From Asanoa sp040676615 (GTDB taxonomy: Bacteria; Actinomycetota; Actinomycetes; Mycobacteriales; Micromonosporaceae): a DNA stretch of 64,000 bases. The stretch is taken from positions 434,001 through 498,000 of the forward strand of contig NZ_JBFAPI010000004.1 of assembly GCF_040676615.1 (NCBI RefSeq), read 5' to 3'. Position 1 is the first letter of the stretch; every line of letters starts with the position of its first letter. The notes below the pieces were generated by a model. It saw nothing but the letters and a program-made list of their open reading frames with translations, was not told where the DNA came from and did not search any database. Positions 7,904 through 15,885 of the stretch are shown in pieces. The translations under genes and the position numbers were made by a program.

Positions 7904-8437
7904 ATGAACATCTGCGTCTTCCTCTCCGCCGCCGACCTCGACGAGCGCTACACCCGCCCGGCCCGGGAGTTCGGCCAGTTGCTCGGCAAGGGTGGCCACA
8001 CCCTGGTGTGGGGCGGTTCCGACACCGGCCTGATGAAGGTCGTCGCCGACGGGGTGCGCGACGGCGGCGGGCGGCTGGTCGGCATCTCCGTGGAGATCCT
8101 GCGCGCGCTCGTCCGGGCCGACGCCGACGAGATGGTCGTCACCAGGGACCTGGCCGCCCGCAAGGCGCAGTTGCTGGCCCGGTCCGACGCGATCGTGGTG
8201 CTGGCCGGCGGCCTCGGCACCCTCGACGAGGCCACCGAGATCCTGGAGCTGCGCAAGCACCGCCTACACGACAAGCCGGTGGTGCTGCTCAACACCGACG
8301 GCTTCTACGACGGGCTGATCCTGCAACTGCGCCGGATGGACGCCGAGGGCTTCCTGCCGGTGCCGCTCGACGGCCTGGTGCACGTCGCCGACGACGGCGC
8401 CGGGGTGTTGGCCTACCTGGAGACCGCGGCGACCTAG
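7904..8437 (+). CDS. LOG-family protein (TIGR00730-like, lysine decarboxylase-like Rossmann fold)
   Basis: 177 residues from ATG 7904 (a GTG at 7886 is possible but adds only MGFTSG). The start MNICVFLSAADLDERY, the GGSDTGLMKVVADGVRDGGG block, the RKAQLL segment and AGGLGTLDEATE follow the LOG cytokinin phosphoribohydrolase family. The usual PGGxGTxxE active motif has alanine in place of the first proline. The family cleaves nucleoside 5'-monophosphate N-glycosidic bonds; many bacterial members probably act on AMP-like substrates. Its 3' end overlaps the convergent hydrolase gene by 4 bases. Single-gene unit 38 bases after the MocR gene, possibly cotranscribed. Confidence 0.9.
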   Translation: MNICVFLSAADLDERYTRPAREFGQLLGKGGHTLVWGGSDTGLMKVVADGVRDGGGRLVGISVEILRALVRADADEMVVTRDLAARKAQLLARSDAIVVLAGGLGTLDEATEILELRKHRLHDKPVVLLNTDGFYDGLILQLRRMDAEGFLPVPLDGLVHVADDGAGVLAYLETAAT

Positions 8438-9846
8438 GCGGTATCGGCCCGCACCTGGGCCATCGCGTCGACGAACCGGTCCGGTTGCTCGAACATCGGC
8501 CGGTGTCCCGACGTCTCGAACACGACGAGCCGCTTGACCGGCGCGTCGAGCAGGCCGAACCACTGCGCGAACGGCACCGCGAGGCCGCGCATCTCGTGTG
8601 CGCCCTGCATGAAGTAGGCCGGCACCCGCAGCCGCGGCACGTCGGTGCGCAGGTCGATACGCTGCAGGTCCGGATACTGCGCCTGCCAGCTGTCCATCAT
8701 GGAGTTCAACGTGTGCGCCTTCTCCAGCACCGTGTATTCGGGGGTGGCGAGGTTGTCCGCCATCCCGGCGGCGGCGTTGTCGTCGCCGTACACCCCGGCG
8801 GTGTTCGTGATGATCGGTTCATACGAGAAGAAGTCCGGGTACGGCGGCGGCCCGCGGTCCACGAGGGTCCGTTCCAGATCCCGCTTCCCGGTCGCCCGGG
8901 CCCACGCCAGGATGTCGGCGTAGAAGATGCGGTCGGTCTCGGGCAGGTCGACGGCCTGACCCACGCCGATGTAGGCCCGGTAGAGTTCCGGGTGACGAGC
9001 GGCGGCGAGCGCGCCGAGCAGCGAGCCGCCCGAGTGCGCCAGCAGGTAGATCCGGTCCTGCCGGAAGCGGGCGCGCAGATAGTTGGTGACGGCGATCGTG
9101 TCGGCCACGCCACTGTCCAGGCCGGCCGGCGGGCCGCCGTCGAGCGCGCCGTAGGACTTGCCGCCGCCGCGCCGGTCCAGCGTCACGACGACGAAGTGCT
9201 CTTCCAGCGCGCCGAGGTGGCGCCGCACGGAGCCCATCTCCATGCCGCCCGGCGCGCCCGGCACGTAGAGCAGCACCGGTGCGGACGTGTCGCGTCCCCT
9301 GATCATCAGGCCGAGCCCGTCGACCGTCGTGAGTTCGGCGACGCCGCCGGGGATCGCGGCCGTGCGGGCCGGGAGCACCGCCGCGGCGGTGGCCAGCGCG
9401 ACGACGGCCGCGAGCGCACCGACGCCGGTCCGCCGCAGGTAGCGCGGGATCCGCTTGCCGGGAGGCCGGCCGCGGCGGCCGAGCGCGGCTCCGTAGGCGG
9501 CGGCGACCATCATCGGCAGCACGGAGAGCACTCCCTGCACCCCGCGCCCGGCGATCTGCGCCGCCACGCCGAAGGTGCTCGCGTGGGGGCCGTCGACGGA
9601 CGGCCCGTGCAGCCGCACGCGGGCCAGTTCGAGCGCGGCGACGAACACGGCCGGCGCGGCCAGCATCGCCCAGCGCGACCGGCTCGCCCACCCGGCGAGG
9701 GCGCCCACCGCCGCGCTCAGCCCGACCGACCAGAGGGCCTGCGCGGCGGTCAGCGGGCCCCGCGGCTGCCAGAGGCCGGCGCCGACTCCCCACGACACGG
9801 CCAGCACGATCCAGGGCAGGTTCCGTTGTGTCATGGGCGCCAGCAT
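8434..9846 (-). CDS. Alpha/beta hydrolase with a membrane-spanning N-terminal half
   Basis: 470 residues from ATG 9846, or 466 from ATG 9834. Residues about 8-190 contain five or six hydrophobic helices (LPWIVLAVSWGVGAGLW, MLAAPAVFVAALELA, VLSVLPMMVAAAYGAALG, VGALAAVVALATAAAVLP). The C-terminal half is an alpha/beta hydrolase with VLLYVPGAPGG, LDRRGGGKS, the nucleophile serine in LLAHSGGSLLG and a final ETSGHRPMFEQP that supplies the histidine. Cap-region residues PPPYPDFFSYEPI resemble proline iminopeptidase-like hydrolases. The catalytic half probably faces outside the membrane; the substrate is unknown. It diverges from the histidine kinase across about 145 bases, an arrangement in which the kinase system may regulate it. 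Confidence 0.82.
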   Translation of the reverse strand: MLAPMTQRNLPWIVLAVSWGVGAGLWQPRGPLTAAQALWSVGLSAAVGALAGWASRSRWAMLAAPAVFVAALELARVRLHGPSVDGPHASTFGVAAQIAGRGVQGVLSVLPMMVAAAYGAALGRRGRPPGKRIPRYLRRTGVGALAAVVALATAAAVLPARTAAIPGGVAELTTVDGLGLMIRGRDTSAPVLLYVPGAPGGMEMGSVRRHLGALEEHFVVVTLDRRGGGKSYGALDGGPPAGLDSGVADTIAVTNYLRARFRQDRIYLLAHSGGSLLGALAAARHPELYRAYIGVGQAVDLPETDRIFYADILAWARATGKRDLERTLVDRGPPPYPDFFSYEPIITNTAGVYGDDNAAAGMADNLATPEYTVLEKAHTLNSMMDSWQAQYPDLQRIDLRTDVPRLRVPAYFMQGAHEMRGLAVPFAQWFGLLDAPVKRLVVFETSGHRPMFEQPDRFVDAMAQVRADTA

Positions 9847-9978
9847 GAGTGGGCGGCGGCGCCGCTGACATCGGCCCGAGGTCGTGCCGCACCCGTTCCG
9901 TCGGATCCGGTCCCGGCCACGACTTTGGTAGGGGTCCGATGCGGACTTCCGGCGCTGCCCATCGCCCGGTCCGGGCCG

Positions 9979-9990
9979 TACCCTCGGCGT
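9979..9990 (+). promoter_or_regulatory. Putative leaderless promoter of the first histidine-kinase operon
   Basis: TACCCT at 9979-9984 lies six bases before the ATG at 9991, the spacing expected of a leaderless actinobacterial mRNA. No clear ribosome-binding site is present. Confidence 0.4.
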
Positions 9991-11169
9991 ATGTCCGGTC
10001 TGCCCTTCACGCTGCTCGTGCCCGAGCCGCCGGGCAGCCGCGGATCCGGGGTGCGGGACCGGCTCGCCGACGTGATCGCGATCGGCTGCGCGTTGGTCTA
10101 CGGCGCGCTGATGGTGTCGATCGGCGACGCGACCAGGCCGGGTGCGGCGGTGCCGTGGCCGGTCGACGCCGCGATCGGCGCCGGCTGCTGTCTCGGCCTG
10201 CTGGCACGCCGGCGCTGGCCGGTGGGCGTCGCCGTCGCGGTGCTCCCGGTGACCGCGGTGTCGGTGCTGTCGACCGGCGCGGCCGTCGTCGCGCTGTTCA
10301 CGGTGGCGGTGCACCGCCGGGCCCGGGTCGCCCTGTTGCTCGCGGCGGCCTACGTCGCGACCGTCCCGGTCTACTTCCTGCTGCACGACCGGCCGGAGTT
10401 CCCGCTCTGGGTCGACCTGGTGGCCCGTGCCGGCCCGAGTTCGGCGGCGATCGGTTGGGGCCTGTTCGTGCAGGGCAACCGGCGGCTGACCCACTCGCTG
10501 CGCGACCGGGCCGCGCGCTTGGAGGCCGAGCAGCACCTGCGGGTCGACCAGGCCCGGCTGACCGAGCGGGCCCGCATCGCGCGGGAGATGCACGACGTGC
10601 TCGCCCACCGGATGTCACTGGTCAGCCTGCACGCCGGGGCGCTGGAGGTGCGCACCGACGCGCGGCCCGAGGAGATCGCCGTCGCGGCCGGCGCGATCCG
10701 CACCAGCGTGCACGACGCCCTGCAGGAGCTGCGCACCGTGATCGGCGTGCTGCGCGAGGGTGCGGCCGGTCGGCCCGAGCCGCCGCAGCCCGGCCTGGCC
10801 GACCTGGCGGAGTTGGTCGACGACGCCCGGGCGACGGGCATGACGGTGAGTTTCACCTGCGAGGTCGAGCCCTCCGGCCCGTCCGTGGTGCTCGGGCGCA
10901 CGCTCTACCGGGTCGTGCAGGAAGGGTTGACCAACGCCCGCAAGCACGCACCCGGTGCGGCCGTGGCGGTGCTGCTCGACGGCGCGGCGGGCGCCGACCT
11001 GCGGGTCCGGATCACCAACCCGCTCGGCGACGCACCGCCCGCCGGGCCCGGCGCCGGGATGGGACTGGTCGGCATCGCCGAGCGGGTGGCCCTGGCCGGC
11101 GGCCGGGTCGAGCACGGCCCCGACGGTGCCGGCTTCCGGGTCGAGGCCTGGCTGCCGTGGCCGGCGTGA
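9991..11169 (+). CDS. NarL-type sensor histidine kinase
   Basis: 392 residues. Four to five membrane helices lie between residues 25 and 165, followed by a coiled linker and a HisKA_3 dimerisation domain with the phospho-acceptor His201 in AREMHDVLAHRMSLVSLH. The HATPase domain follows: N-box in VVQEGLTNARKHAPG, then a G-box in GAGMGLVGIAERVALAGG. This is the two-component kinase class that pairs with LuxR-type regulators, and such a regulator follows directly with a GTGA overlap. The sensor has no recognisable extracellular domain, so the signal is probably membrane-associated. The ATG has no ribosome-binding site but a TACCCT -10 candidate six bases upstream. Confidence 0.92.
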   Translation: MSGLPFTLLVPEPPGSRGSGVRDRLADVIAIGCALVYGALMVSIGDATRPGAAVPWPVDAAIGAGCCLGLLARRRWPVGVAVAVLPVTAVSVLSTGAAVVALFTVAVHRRARVALLLAAAYVATVPVYFLLHDRPEFPLWVDLVARAGPSSAAIGWGLFVQGNRRLTHSLRDRAARLEAEQHLRVDQARLTERARIAREMHDVLAHRMSLVSLHAGALEVRTDARPEEIAVAAGAIRTSVHDALQELRTVIGVLREGAAGRPEPPQPGLADLAELVDDARATGMTVSFTCEVEPSGPSVVLGRTLYRVVQEGLTNARKHAPGAAVAVLLDGAAGADLRVRITNPLGDAPPAGPGAGMGLVGIAERVALAGGRVEHGPDGAGFRVEAWLPWPA

Positions 11170-11822
11170 AGCGCATCCGGTTGGCCATCGTCGACGACGA
11201 CCCGCTGGTGCGGACCGGCCTACGGATCCTGATGGGCGGGTCGCCCGACATCGAGGTGGTCGCCGAGGGCCGCGACGGCACCGAGGTCGACGCGCTGGCC
11301 GACGCGCACTGGCCCGACGTCGTCCTGATGGACATCCGGATGCCCACGGTGGACGGACTGGTGGCCACCCGCCGGCTGCGGTCGCGGCCGGCGCCGCCGC
11401 ACGTGATCGTGCTGACCACTTTCAACGCCGACGAGCACGTGCTCGACGCGCTGCGGGCCGGCGCGAGCGGCTTCCTGCTCAAGGACACCCCGCCGCTGGA
11501 CATCATCGAGGCGGTGCGCACGGTCGCCGCCGGGTCGGCCACCCTGTCGCCCGCGGTCATCCGCCAGCTGATCGACCACGTCGCCGACCCGCTCGCCGGC
11601 CCGCGCCGCGACCGCGCCCGGGCCCGGCTGGCCAGGCTCACCGATCGGGAGCGCGAGGTCGCCGTGGCGCTGGGCCAGGGCTGGTCCAACGCCGAGATCA
11701 GCACCCGGCTGTCGATGAGCGTGCCGACGGTCAAGGGACACGTCTCCCGGCTGCTGGCCAAGCTCGACCTGAACAACCGCGTGCAGGTGGCCCTGCTGGT
11801 GCACGACGCGGAGCTGCTCTAG
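11166..11822 (+). CDS. LuxR/NarL-family response regulator
   Basis: 218 residues starting with GTG at 11166, which overlaps the kinase stop (GTGA). The receiver domain has the acidic triad at residues 10-12 (VDDDP), phospho-acceptor Asp56 in VVLMDIRMP, threonine in VLTTFNADEHV and lysine in FLLKDTPP. The C-terminal LuxR helix-turn-helix is LTDREREVAVALGQGWSNAEISTRLSMSVPTVKGHVSRLL (from about residue 154). It should bind DNA as a dimer when phosphorylated by the upstream kinase. Targets are unknown; the divergent membrane hydrolase is the nearest candidate. Its stop overlaps the convergent AraC stop by 4 bases. Confidence 0.93.
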   Translation: MKRIRLAIVDDDPLVRTGLRILMGGSPDIEVVAEGRDGTEVDALADAHWPDVVLMDIRMPTVDGLVATRRLRSRPAPPHVIVLTTFNADEHVLDALRAGASGFLLKDTPPLDIIEAVRTVAAGSATLSPAVIRQLIDHVADPLAGPRRDRARARLARLTDREREVAVALGQGWSNAEISTRLSMSVPTVKGHVSRLLAKLDLNNRVQVALLVHDAELL

Positions 11823-12643
11823 CGGCGCGGCACGAAGGCGTGCCGCGCGGCGTCGCGGAACGTGCGGGGCGACGAGCCGTGCGCCTCGTGGAACTGGCGG
11901 CTGAAGTACGAGGCGCTCGCGAACCCGCACGCGTAGGCGATGTCGGAGACCGTGCGGGTGGTGGTGGCCAGCAGGGCGGCCGCGTGCCGCAGCCGCAGGT
12001 CGGCGACGAAGCCGGTCGGCGTGGTGCCGTAGTGGCGGCGCACAGTGCGGGCGAGGTGGGCGGCGCTGACGTGGGCCAGCGCGCGCAGCCGGGGTAGCCC
12101 CTCGCGCAGGTGATCTTCCCGGCTCATCGCCGCCGTGGCGGTCAGCAACCAGCCGGGGATCCCGGGCGGCGGACCGGGCGCCGGGGTGGCCGGCACGAGC
12201 AGGTCGACCACGTCGCACCAGAAGCGCAGCAGGTCGGGCTGGCGCGGCGCGTCGTGGAACCGGCGCAGGGTGGCCGCGCAGAGGTCAACACCGCGGTCGT
12301 CGCGCACCAGCGGCGGGAGCGCGCCGCCGCCCCACCGCGGGTCGAGGCCGGCCAGGCCGGCGAAGGCGCGCCAGCCGGTGGCCGGGAACGCGATGTTGTA
12401 GAAGCGCAGCGGGCCGACGATCGTATGGTGGTCGCGCGGCCGGACCAGCACGACGTCGCCCGGGTGCAACGGCTGCACCCCGGCCTGCGACACCACCTGC
12501 TCGCCCGCGCCGGAGACCACCGCCATCACCTCGAAGTAGTCGCGGTGGCTGTGCGGGTTGGACCGGCTCTTCAGGTCGACGAGGGCGGCGTGGAAGGGCC
12601 GGCCGAGCGCGTGGTCCTCGAACCGTTCCGCCCGCTCGGCCAC
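11819..12643 (-). CDS. AraC-family regulator with N-terminal cupin (first copy)
   Basis: 274 residues, GTG start at 12643. Residues 20-95 form a cupin-like ligand domain (SNPHSHRDYFEVMAVVSG, then LHPGDVVLVRPRDHH). The C-terminal 95 residues hold two helix-turn-helix units (LAHVSAAHLARTVRRHYG and VSDIAYACGFASASYFSRQFHEAHG). AraC proteins of this layout sense small metabolites and usually activate. The gene diverges from a phytanoyl-CoA dioxygenase gene across 72 bases, the natural target. A TAGTGT element on this strand (12655 to 12650) lies six bases before the GTG, so the mRNA is probably leaderless. Confidence 0.92.
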   Translation of the reverse strand: MAERAERFEDHALGRPFHAALVDLKSRSNPHSHRDYFEVMAVVSGAGEQVVSQAGVQPLHPGDVVLVRPRDHHTIVGPLRFYNIAFPATGWRAFAGLAGLDPRWGGGALPPLVRDDRGVDLCAATLRRFHDAPRQPDLLRFWCDVVDLLVPATPAPGPPPGIPGWLLTATAAMSREDHLREGLPRLRALAHVSAAHLARTVRRHYGTTPTGFVADLRLRHAAALLATTTRTVSDIAYACGFASASYFSRQFHEAHGSSPRTFRDAARHAFVPRR

Positions 12644-12715
12644 ATCAACACACTACAAGTTCTGGTTCCGGCCGGCCGTATCCCGCGCACCCGGGGCGGT
12701 GGCACGGTCAACGGC

Positions 12716-13474
12716 ATGTCTGACACCTCGTACGACCGCGACGGCTACGCCATCTTCCGCGACGTCATCGACGCCGACCTGATCGCCGAGACCAGCGACC
12801 ACGTCGCCTGGCTGGAGCGGCGGCATCCGGACGTGCGGCCGGAGCAGCTCGGCCACACCTTCCTGCGCGATGACCCGTTTTGGATCCGCCTGATCAGCGA
12901 CGACCGGCTGCTCGACATCGCCGAGAAGTTCGTCGGGCCCGACCTCGCGCTGTTCGCCTCGCACTACATCAGCAAGCCGCCCTTCACCGGCCAGCCGGTG
13001 CTCTGGCACCAGGACAGCGCGTTCTGGCCGCTGGAGCCGATGGAGGTGGTCACCCTGTGGCTGGCCGTCGACGACTCCACACCGGACAACGGCTGCGTGC
13101 GCCTGGTGCCGGGCAGCCACACCCGCGACATCGCGGCCATGCGGGCCAACACCGAGGTCGACAACGTGCTCGGCCAGGAGATCGCGGTCGAGGTCGACGA
13201 GGCCGACGCGGTCGACATCGTGCTGCGCCCCGGCGACGTCGAGGTGCACCACCCCAACATCATCCATGGCAGCAACGCCAACACGAGCCCCCACCGGCGC
13301 TGCGGGCTGACCATCCGCTACATCCCGACCTCGACCCGGATCCTCGGCGACGAGCAGCCCTTCCCGAGCGCCTTCTGGCTGCGCGGTGAGAAGGGCGTCA
13401 ACAGCTACCAGCCGGTGCCGACCTTCGACGCCGCGCGTCATTTCCCGTTCCGCGACGCCAACGCCTGGTCCTGA
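12716..13474 (+). CDS. Phytanoyl-CoA dioxygenase family protein (first copy)
   Basis: 252 residues with the Fe(II)/2-oxoglutarate oxygenase facial triad: His98 and Asp100 in VLWHQDSAFW and distal His184 in HHPNIIHGSNAN, followed by an arginine-rich strand (HRRCGLTIRYIP) that binds 2-oxoglutarate. The family hydroxylates varied small molecules, so fatty acids are not implied. N-terminal DRDGYAIFRDVIDADLI is typical. It diverges from an AraC regulator and its last 37 bases overlap the convergent second AraC gene. A second, divergent homologue lies at 14953, each paired with an AraC gene. The likely role is oxidation of a specialised metabolite or nutrient sensed by the AraC protein. Confidence 0.9.
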   Translation: MSDTSYDRDGYAIFRDVIDADLIAETSDHVAWLERRHPDVRPEQLGHTFLRDDPFWIRLISDDRLLDIAEKFVGPDLALFASHYISKPPFTGQPVLWHQDSAFWPLEPMEVVTLWLAVDDSTPDNGCVRLVPGSHTRDIAAMRANTEVDNVLGQEIAVEVDEADAVDIVLRPGDVEVHHPNIIHGSNANTSPHRRCGLTIRYIPTSTRILGDEQPFPSAFWLRGEKGVNSYQPVPTFDAARHFPFRDANAWS

Positions 13475-14340
13475 CCCTGCGCCGCCCGCCGGTGCTCCCG
13501 CGGCGTTCGCCCGGTCACCTGCCGGAAGACCCGCGCGAAGTGCTGGCTGGAACCGAACCCGACCGCGAACGCGATGGTGGTGACCGGCAGGTCGCCGCCG
13601 GCGAGCAGGTGCCGGGCCCGCTCCACCCGGCGCTCGTTGAGGTAGCGGTGCGGCGTCATGCCCACCTCCTGCGCGAACAGCCGGGCCAGATAGCCCGGTG
13701 CGAGCCCGATCGCCCGGGACAGCTCGTCGAGCGTCCAGCGCCGCGCGCTGTCCCGGTCGATCAGGTTGCGGGCGGCCGCGACCGCCGGGTGGCTGGCGAG
13801 CGTCGGCACCGGGTGGGTGTCGCGTAGCTGGCGGCTCAGCTCGAGCACCAGGCGGTCGACCGCGAGCAGCAGCCCGGTGGTGCCGTGCCGGCGCACCGCG
13901 GTCAGCTCCCGGCCGATCTGCCGGAACGTCTCGGCCAGCGCGTCGGAGCCGGCCCGGTGCACGGCCGGCGGCTGCCCGCGCCAGTCGGCGGCGAGGTCCG
14001 GGTGGCGGACCAGCACGGGCGACAGGTCGACGGCCGCGAAGCAGAAATGGTTGTGCCGCGCCGACTCGTCACGCATGTGGTGCGGCACGCCGGGCCCGAC
14101 GCCGAGCAGGTGGCCCGGCCGCAGCGCGAACACCTCGCCACCGGCCTGCCAGCTGCTCTCGCCGTGCATCTGGAGGTAGAACTCCCAGACCCGGTGGGTG
14201 TGCGACGCGATCCGGAACCGGGCCGGGGTCCACTGCTCGCCGGCGTGGACGAGGCCGGTGCCGTCGCCGGGTTCGGTGCGCACGTCGGCGTGGAACCCCG
14301 CGGTCACCCCGGACGGGCGGAACACCGCTACACCGGACAT
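13438..14340 (-). CDS. AraC-family regulator (second copy)
   Basis: 300 residues. N-terminal cupin-like domain with RIASHTHRVWEFYLQMHG, a later LRPGHLLGVGPGVPHHM and many histidines that could bind a ligand. The C-terminal region has two helix-turn-helix units (WTLDELSRAIGLAPGYLARLFAQEVG and VTTIAFAVGFGSSQHFARVFRQVTG). It lies directly downstream of the RBBP9-like hydrolase gene (one-base overlap), so hydrolase and regulator form one unit. The unit diverges from the second dioxygenase gene. Sequence similarity with the first AraC protein is only family-level. Confidence 0.92.
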   Translation of the reverse strand: MSGVAVFRPSGVTAGFHADVRTEPGDGTGLVHAGEQWTPARFRIASHTHRVWEFYLQMHGESSWQAGGEVFALRPGHLLGVGPGVPHHMRDESARHNHFCFAAVDLSPVLVRHPDLAADWRGQPPAVHRAGSDALAETFRQIGRELTAVRRHGTTGLLLAVDRLVLELSRQLRDTHPVPTLASHPAVAAARNLIDRDSARRWTLDELSRAIGLAPGYLARLFAQEVGMTPHRYLNERRVERARHLLAGGDLPVTTIAFAVGFGSSQHFARVFRQVTGRTPREHRRAAQGQDQALASRNGK

Positions 14341-14918
14341 CAGTCCACCAGCGCGCCGAGCAGTTCCGCAAAGGTCGGCCGGGCGAAGTGCGCGTACCCC
14401 TGGAACTCGCGGTAGCGCAGGTCGACCACCGTGTCGCGGATCCGCCGCACGCTCACCTGGATGTCGTCGAAGTCGTCATCGGAGTGGAAGACCGTCAGGC
14501 CGGCGGTACGCGCGGCTACCCGCGGATCCAGCGTGAAGTCGAAGAAGCCCGGCGCCCGGCCGGTCGGATCCAGCCAGGGCGCGACCAGCACCACGCGGCC
14601 CACGAAGACGCCGGGGTGCTCGCTGAGCCAGCGCAGCAGGAACCCGGCGCCACAACTGTGCGCGGCGAACAGTGTGCGCGGGCCGACGTCGTAGCGCTCG
14701 AACTCGTGCCGCCAGGCCGGATAGTCGGGCTCGAAGGCCCGCGGCATCTCCGGTGTGTGCGCCGGGATGTCCCGCACGATCAGCTGCTTGGCCAGCCAGG
14801 GCAGCCAGTGGTGGTTGCTCGGCGAGGGCACCGACGGGTCGTAGAACTCCGCCTCGCCCGGCTTGCCGTGCAGGATCAGCGCGTTCGGTTTCGCACCGAA
14901 CTCGGTCGGATCAGGCAC
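14340..14918 (-). CDS. RBBP9/YdeN-like alpha/beta hydrolase
   Basis: 192 residues from GTG 14918. The frame extends to an ATG at 14954, but that codon overlaps the divergent dioxygenase ATG, so the shorter start seems more likely. Strand 1 ALILHGKP, the nucleophile in FAAHSCGAGFLLRWL (a serine in H-S-C-G), the acid in VFHSDDDFDD and the histidine in GYAHF give a complete triad. The family comprises small serine hydrolases with poorly known substrates. Cotranscribed with the AraC gene and opposite the dioxygenase gene, it may process the same metabolite. Confidence 0.82.
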   Translation of the reverse strand: MPDPTEFGAKPNALILHGKPGEAEFYDPSVPSPSNHHWLPWLAKQLIVRDIPAHTPEMPRAFEPDYPAWRHEFERYDVGPRTLFAAHSCGAGFLLRWLSEHPGVFVGRVVLVAPWLDPTGRAPGFFDFTLDPRVAARTAGLTVFHSDDDFDDIQVSVRRIRDTVVDLRYREFQGYAHFARPTFAELLGALVD

Positions 14919-14939
14919 GAACGCGCCGGGCCCGCTACC

Positions 14940-14952
14940 TACGTTCGACACC
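14940..14952 (+). promoter_or_regulatory. Putative leaderless -10 of the second dioxygenase gene
   Basis: TACGTT at 14940-14945 followed by seven bases and the ATG at 14953, with no ribosome-binding site. The position matches other leaderless candidates in the window. Confidence 0.4.
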
Positions 14953-15792
14953 ATGGATCACTCCTTCTTGCCCGGACCCGAGGACGTCGCGGCGTACCGC
15001 GACGACGGTTTCTGGGTCTCGCCGGTCATCGTGCCCGGCGCGGTCCTCGACGCCGCCGAGCGTGGAATGCGGCGCTTCTACGCCGGGGAACGGGACGCCG
15101 ACCTCGACGGCCCGCACGGCTGGACCCCGGCCGACGGGCCCGGGCTGCGCAAGAACGACTACGCGTCGCTCGTGGTGCGCGAACTCGCCGACCTCGTGCG
15201 CCATCCGGCGATCGCCGCCAGCGCGGCTCGGCTCGCCGGCGCCGGTGGGATCCGGCTCTGGCACGACCAACTGCTCTACAAGCCGGTCGACACCGCCGGG
15301 CCGGACGCGAACGTCGGCTGGCACACCGACCGGCAGTATTGGCAGACCTGCTCGTCGGAGAACATGCTCACCGCCTGGGTCGCCTTCCACGACGTCGACG
15401 AGGCCGGCGGCTCGGTGTCGTTCCTGGAGGGCAGCCACCACTGGGACGTCGACGGCCTGGACTTCTTCGCGCAGGACCTGGACCTGCTCACCGACCGGAT
15501 CGCCCGGCAGGGCTTCCGGGTGAAGGTGCGGCCGACCGCCATGCGGCGCGGGCAGGTCAGCTTCCACCACTGCCGCACGGTGCACGGCAGCGGCCCCAAC
15601 CACGGGAGCACGCCGCGCCGGTCGCTGGCGATACACCTGCAACCGGCCGACAACCGATGGCGGCGGCATGTCGGGCCGGCCGGCCGGCCGGCCCGACACG
15701 GCAACGACCGGCTGGTCGGACAGGTCGACGGGGTGCCCGACTACACGGATCCGCGGGTCTGCCCGCAGCTGTGGCCGCCACATTCCGGCTAG
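14953..15792 (+). CDS. Phytanoyl-CoA dioxygenase family protein (second copy)
   Basis: 279 residues. The iron-binding triad is His124 and Asp126 in GWHTDRQYW plus His211 in CRTVHGSGPN; a downstream RRSLAIHLQ strand would bind 2-oxoglutarate. The double-stranded beta-helix block AWVAFHDVDEAGGSVSFLEGSHHWD is a clear PhyH signature. Substrate unknown. It diverges from the hydrolase-AraC unit and sits 93 bases upstream of the LacI-controlled operon, which has its own promoter. It and the first copy belong to the same family but differ enough to act on different substrates. Confidence 0.9.
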   Translation: MDHSFLPGPEDVAAYRDDGFWVSPVIVPGAVLDAAERGMRRFYAGERDADLDGPHGWTPADGPGLRKNDYASLVVRELADLVRHPAIAASAARLAGAGGIRLWHDQLLYKPVDTAGPDANVGWHTDRQYWQTCSSENMLTAWVAFHDVDEAGGSVSFLEGSHHWDVDGLDFFAQDLDLLTDRIARQGFRVKVRPTAMRRGQVSFHHCRTVHGSGPNHGSTPRRSLAIHLQPADNRWRRHVGPAGRPARHGNDRLVGQVDGVPDYTDPRVCPQLWPPHSG

Positions 15793-15800
15793 CGTACGGC

Positions 15801-15852
15801 TTGTTGTTGGACCGGTCCACTGTTAGCGTCCCTGTCGCGGTGGACCGGTCCA
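15801..15852 (+). promoter_or_regulatory. Promoter with two LacI-type operators for the GH38 operon
   Basis: TTGTTG (15801-15806), a 17-bp spacer and TAGCGT (15824-15829) make a vegetative-type promoter. The spacer holds the perfect palindrome TGGACCGGTCCA (15808-15819), and a second identical copy lies at 15841-15852, just after the expected start site. Centres are 33 bp apart. The same arrangement precedes the lacI gene at 30310-30367, with matching flanks, which strongly suggests control by that LacI protein. Confidence 0.8.
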
Positions 15853-15885
15853 GCGCGGTCCACACGAGACCGAAAGGCAACAGCC

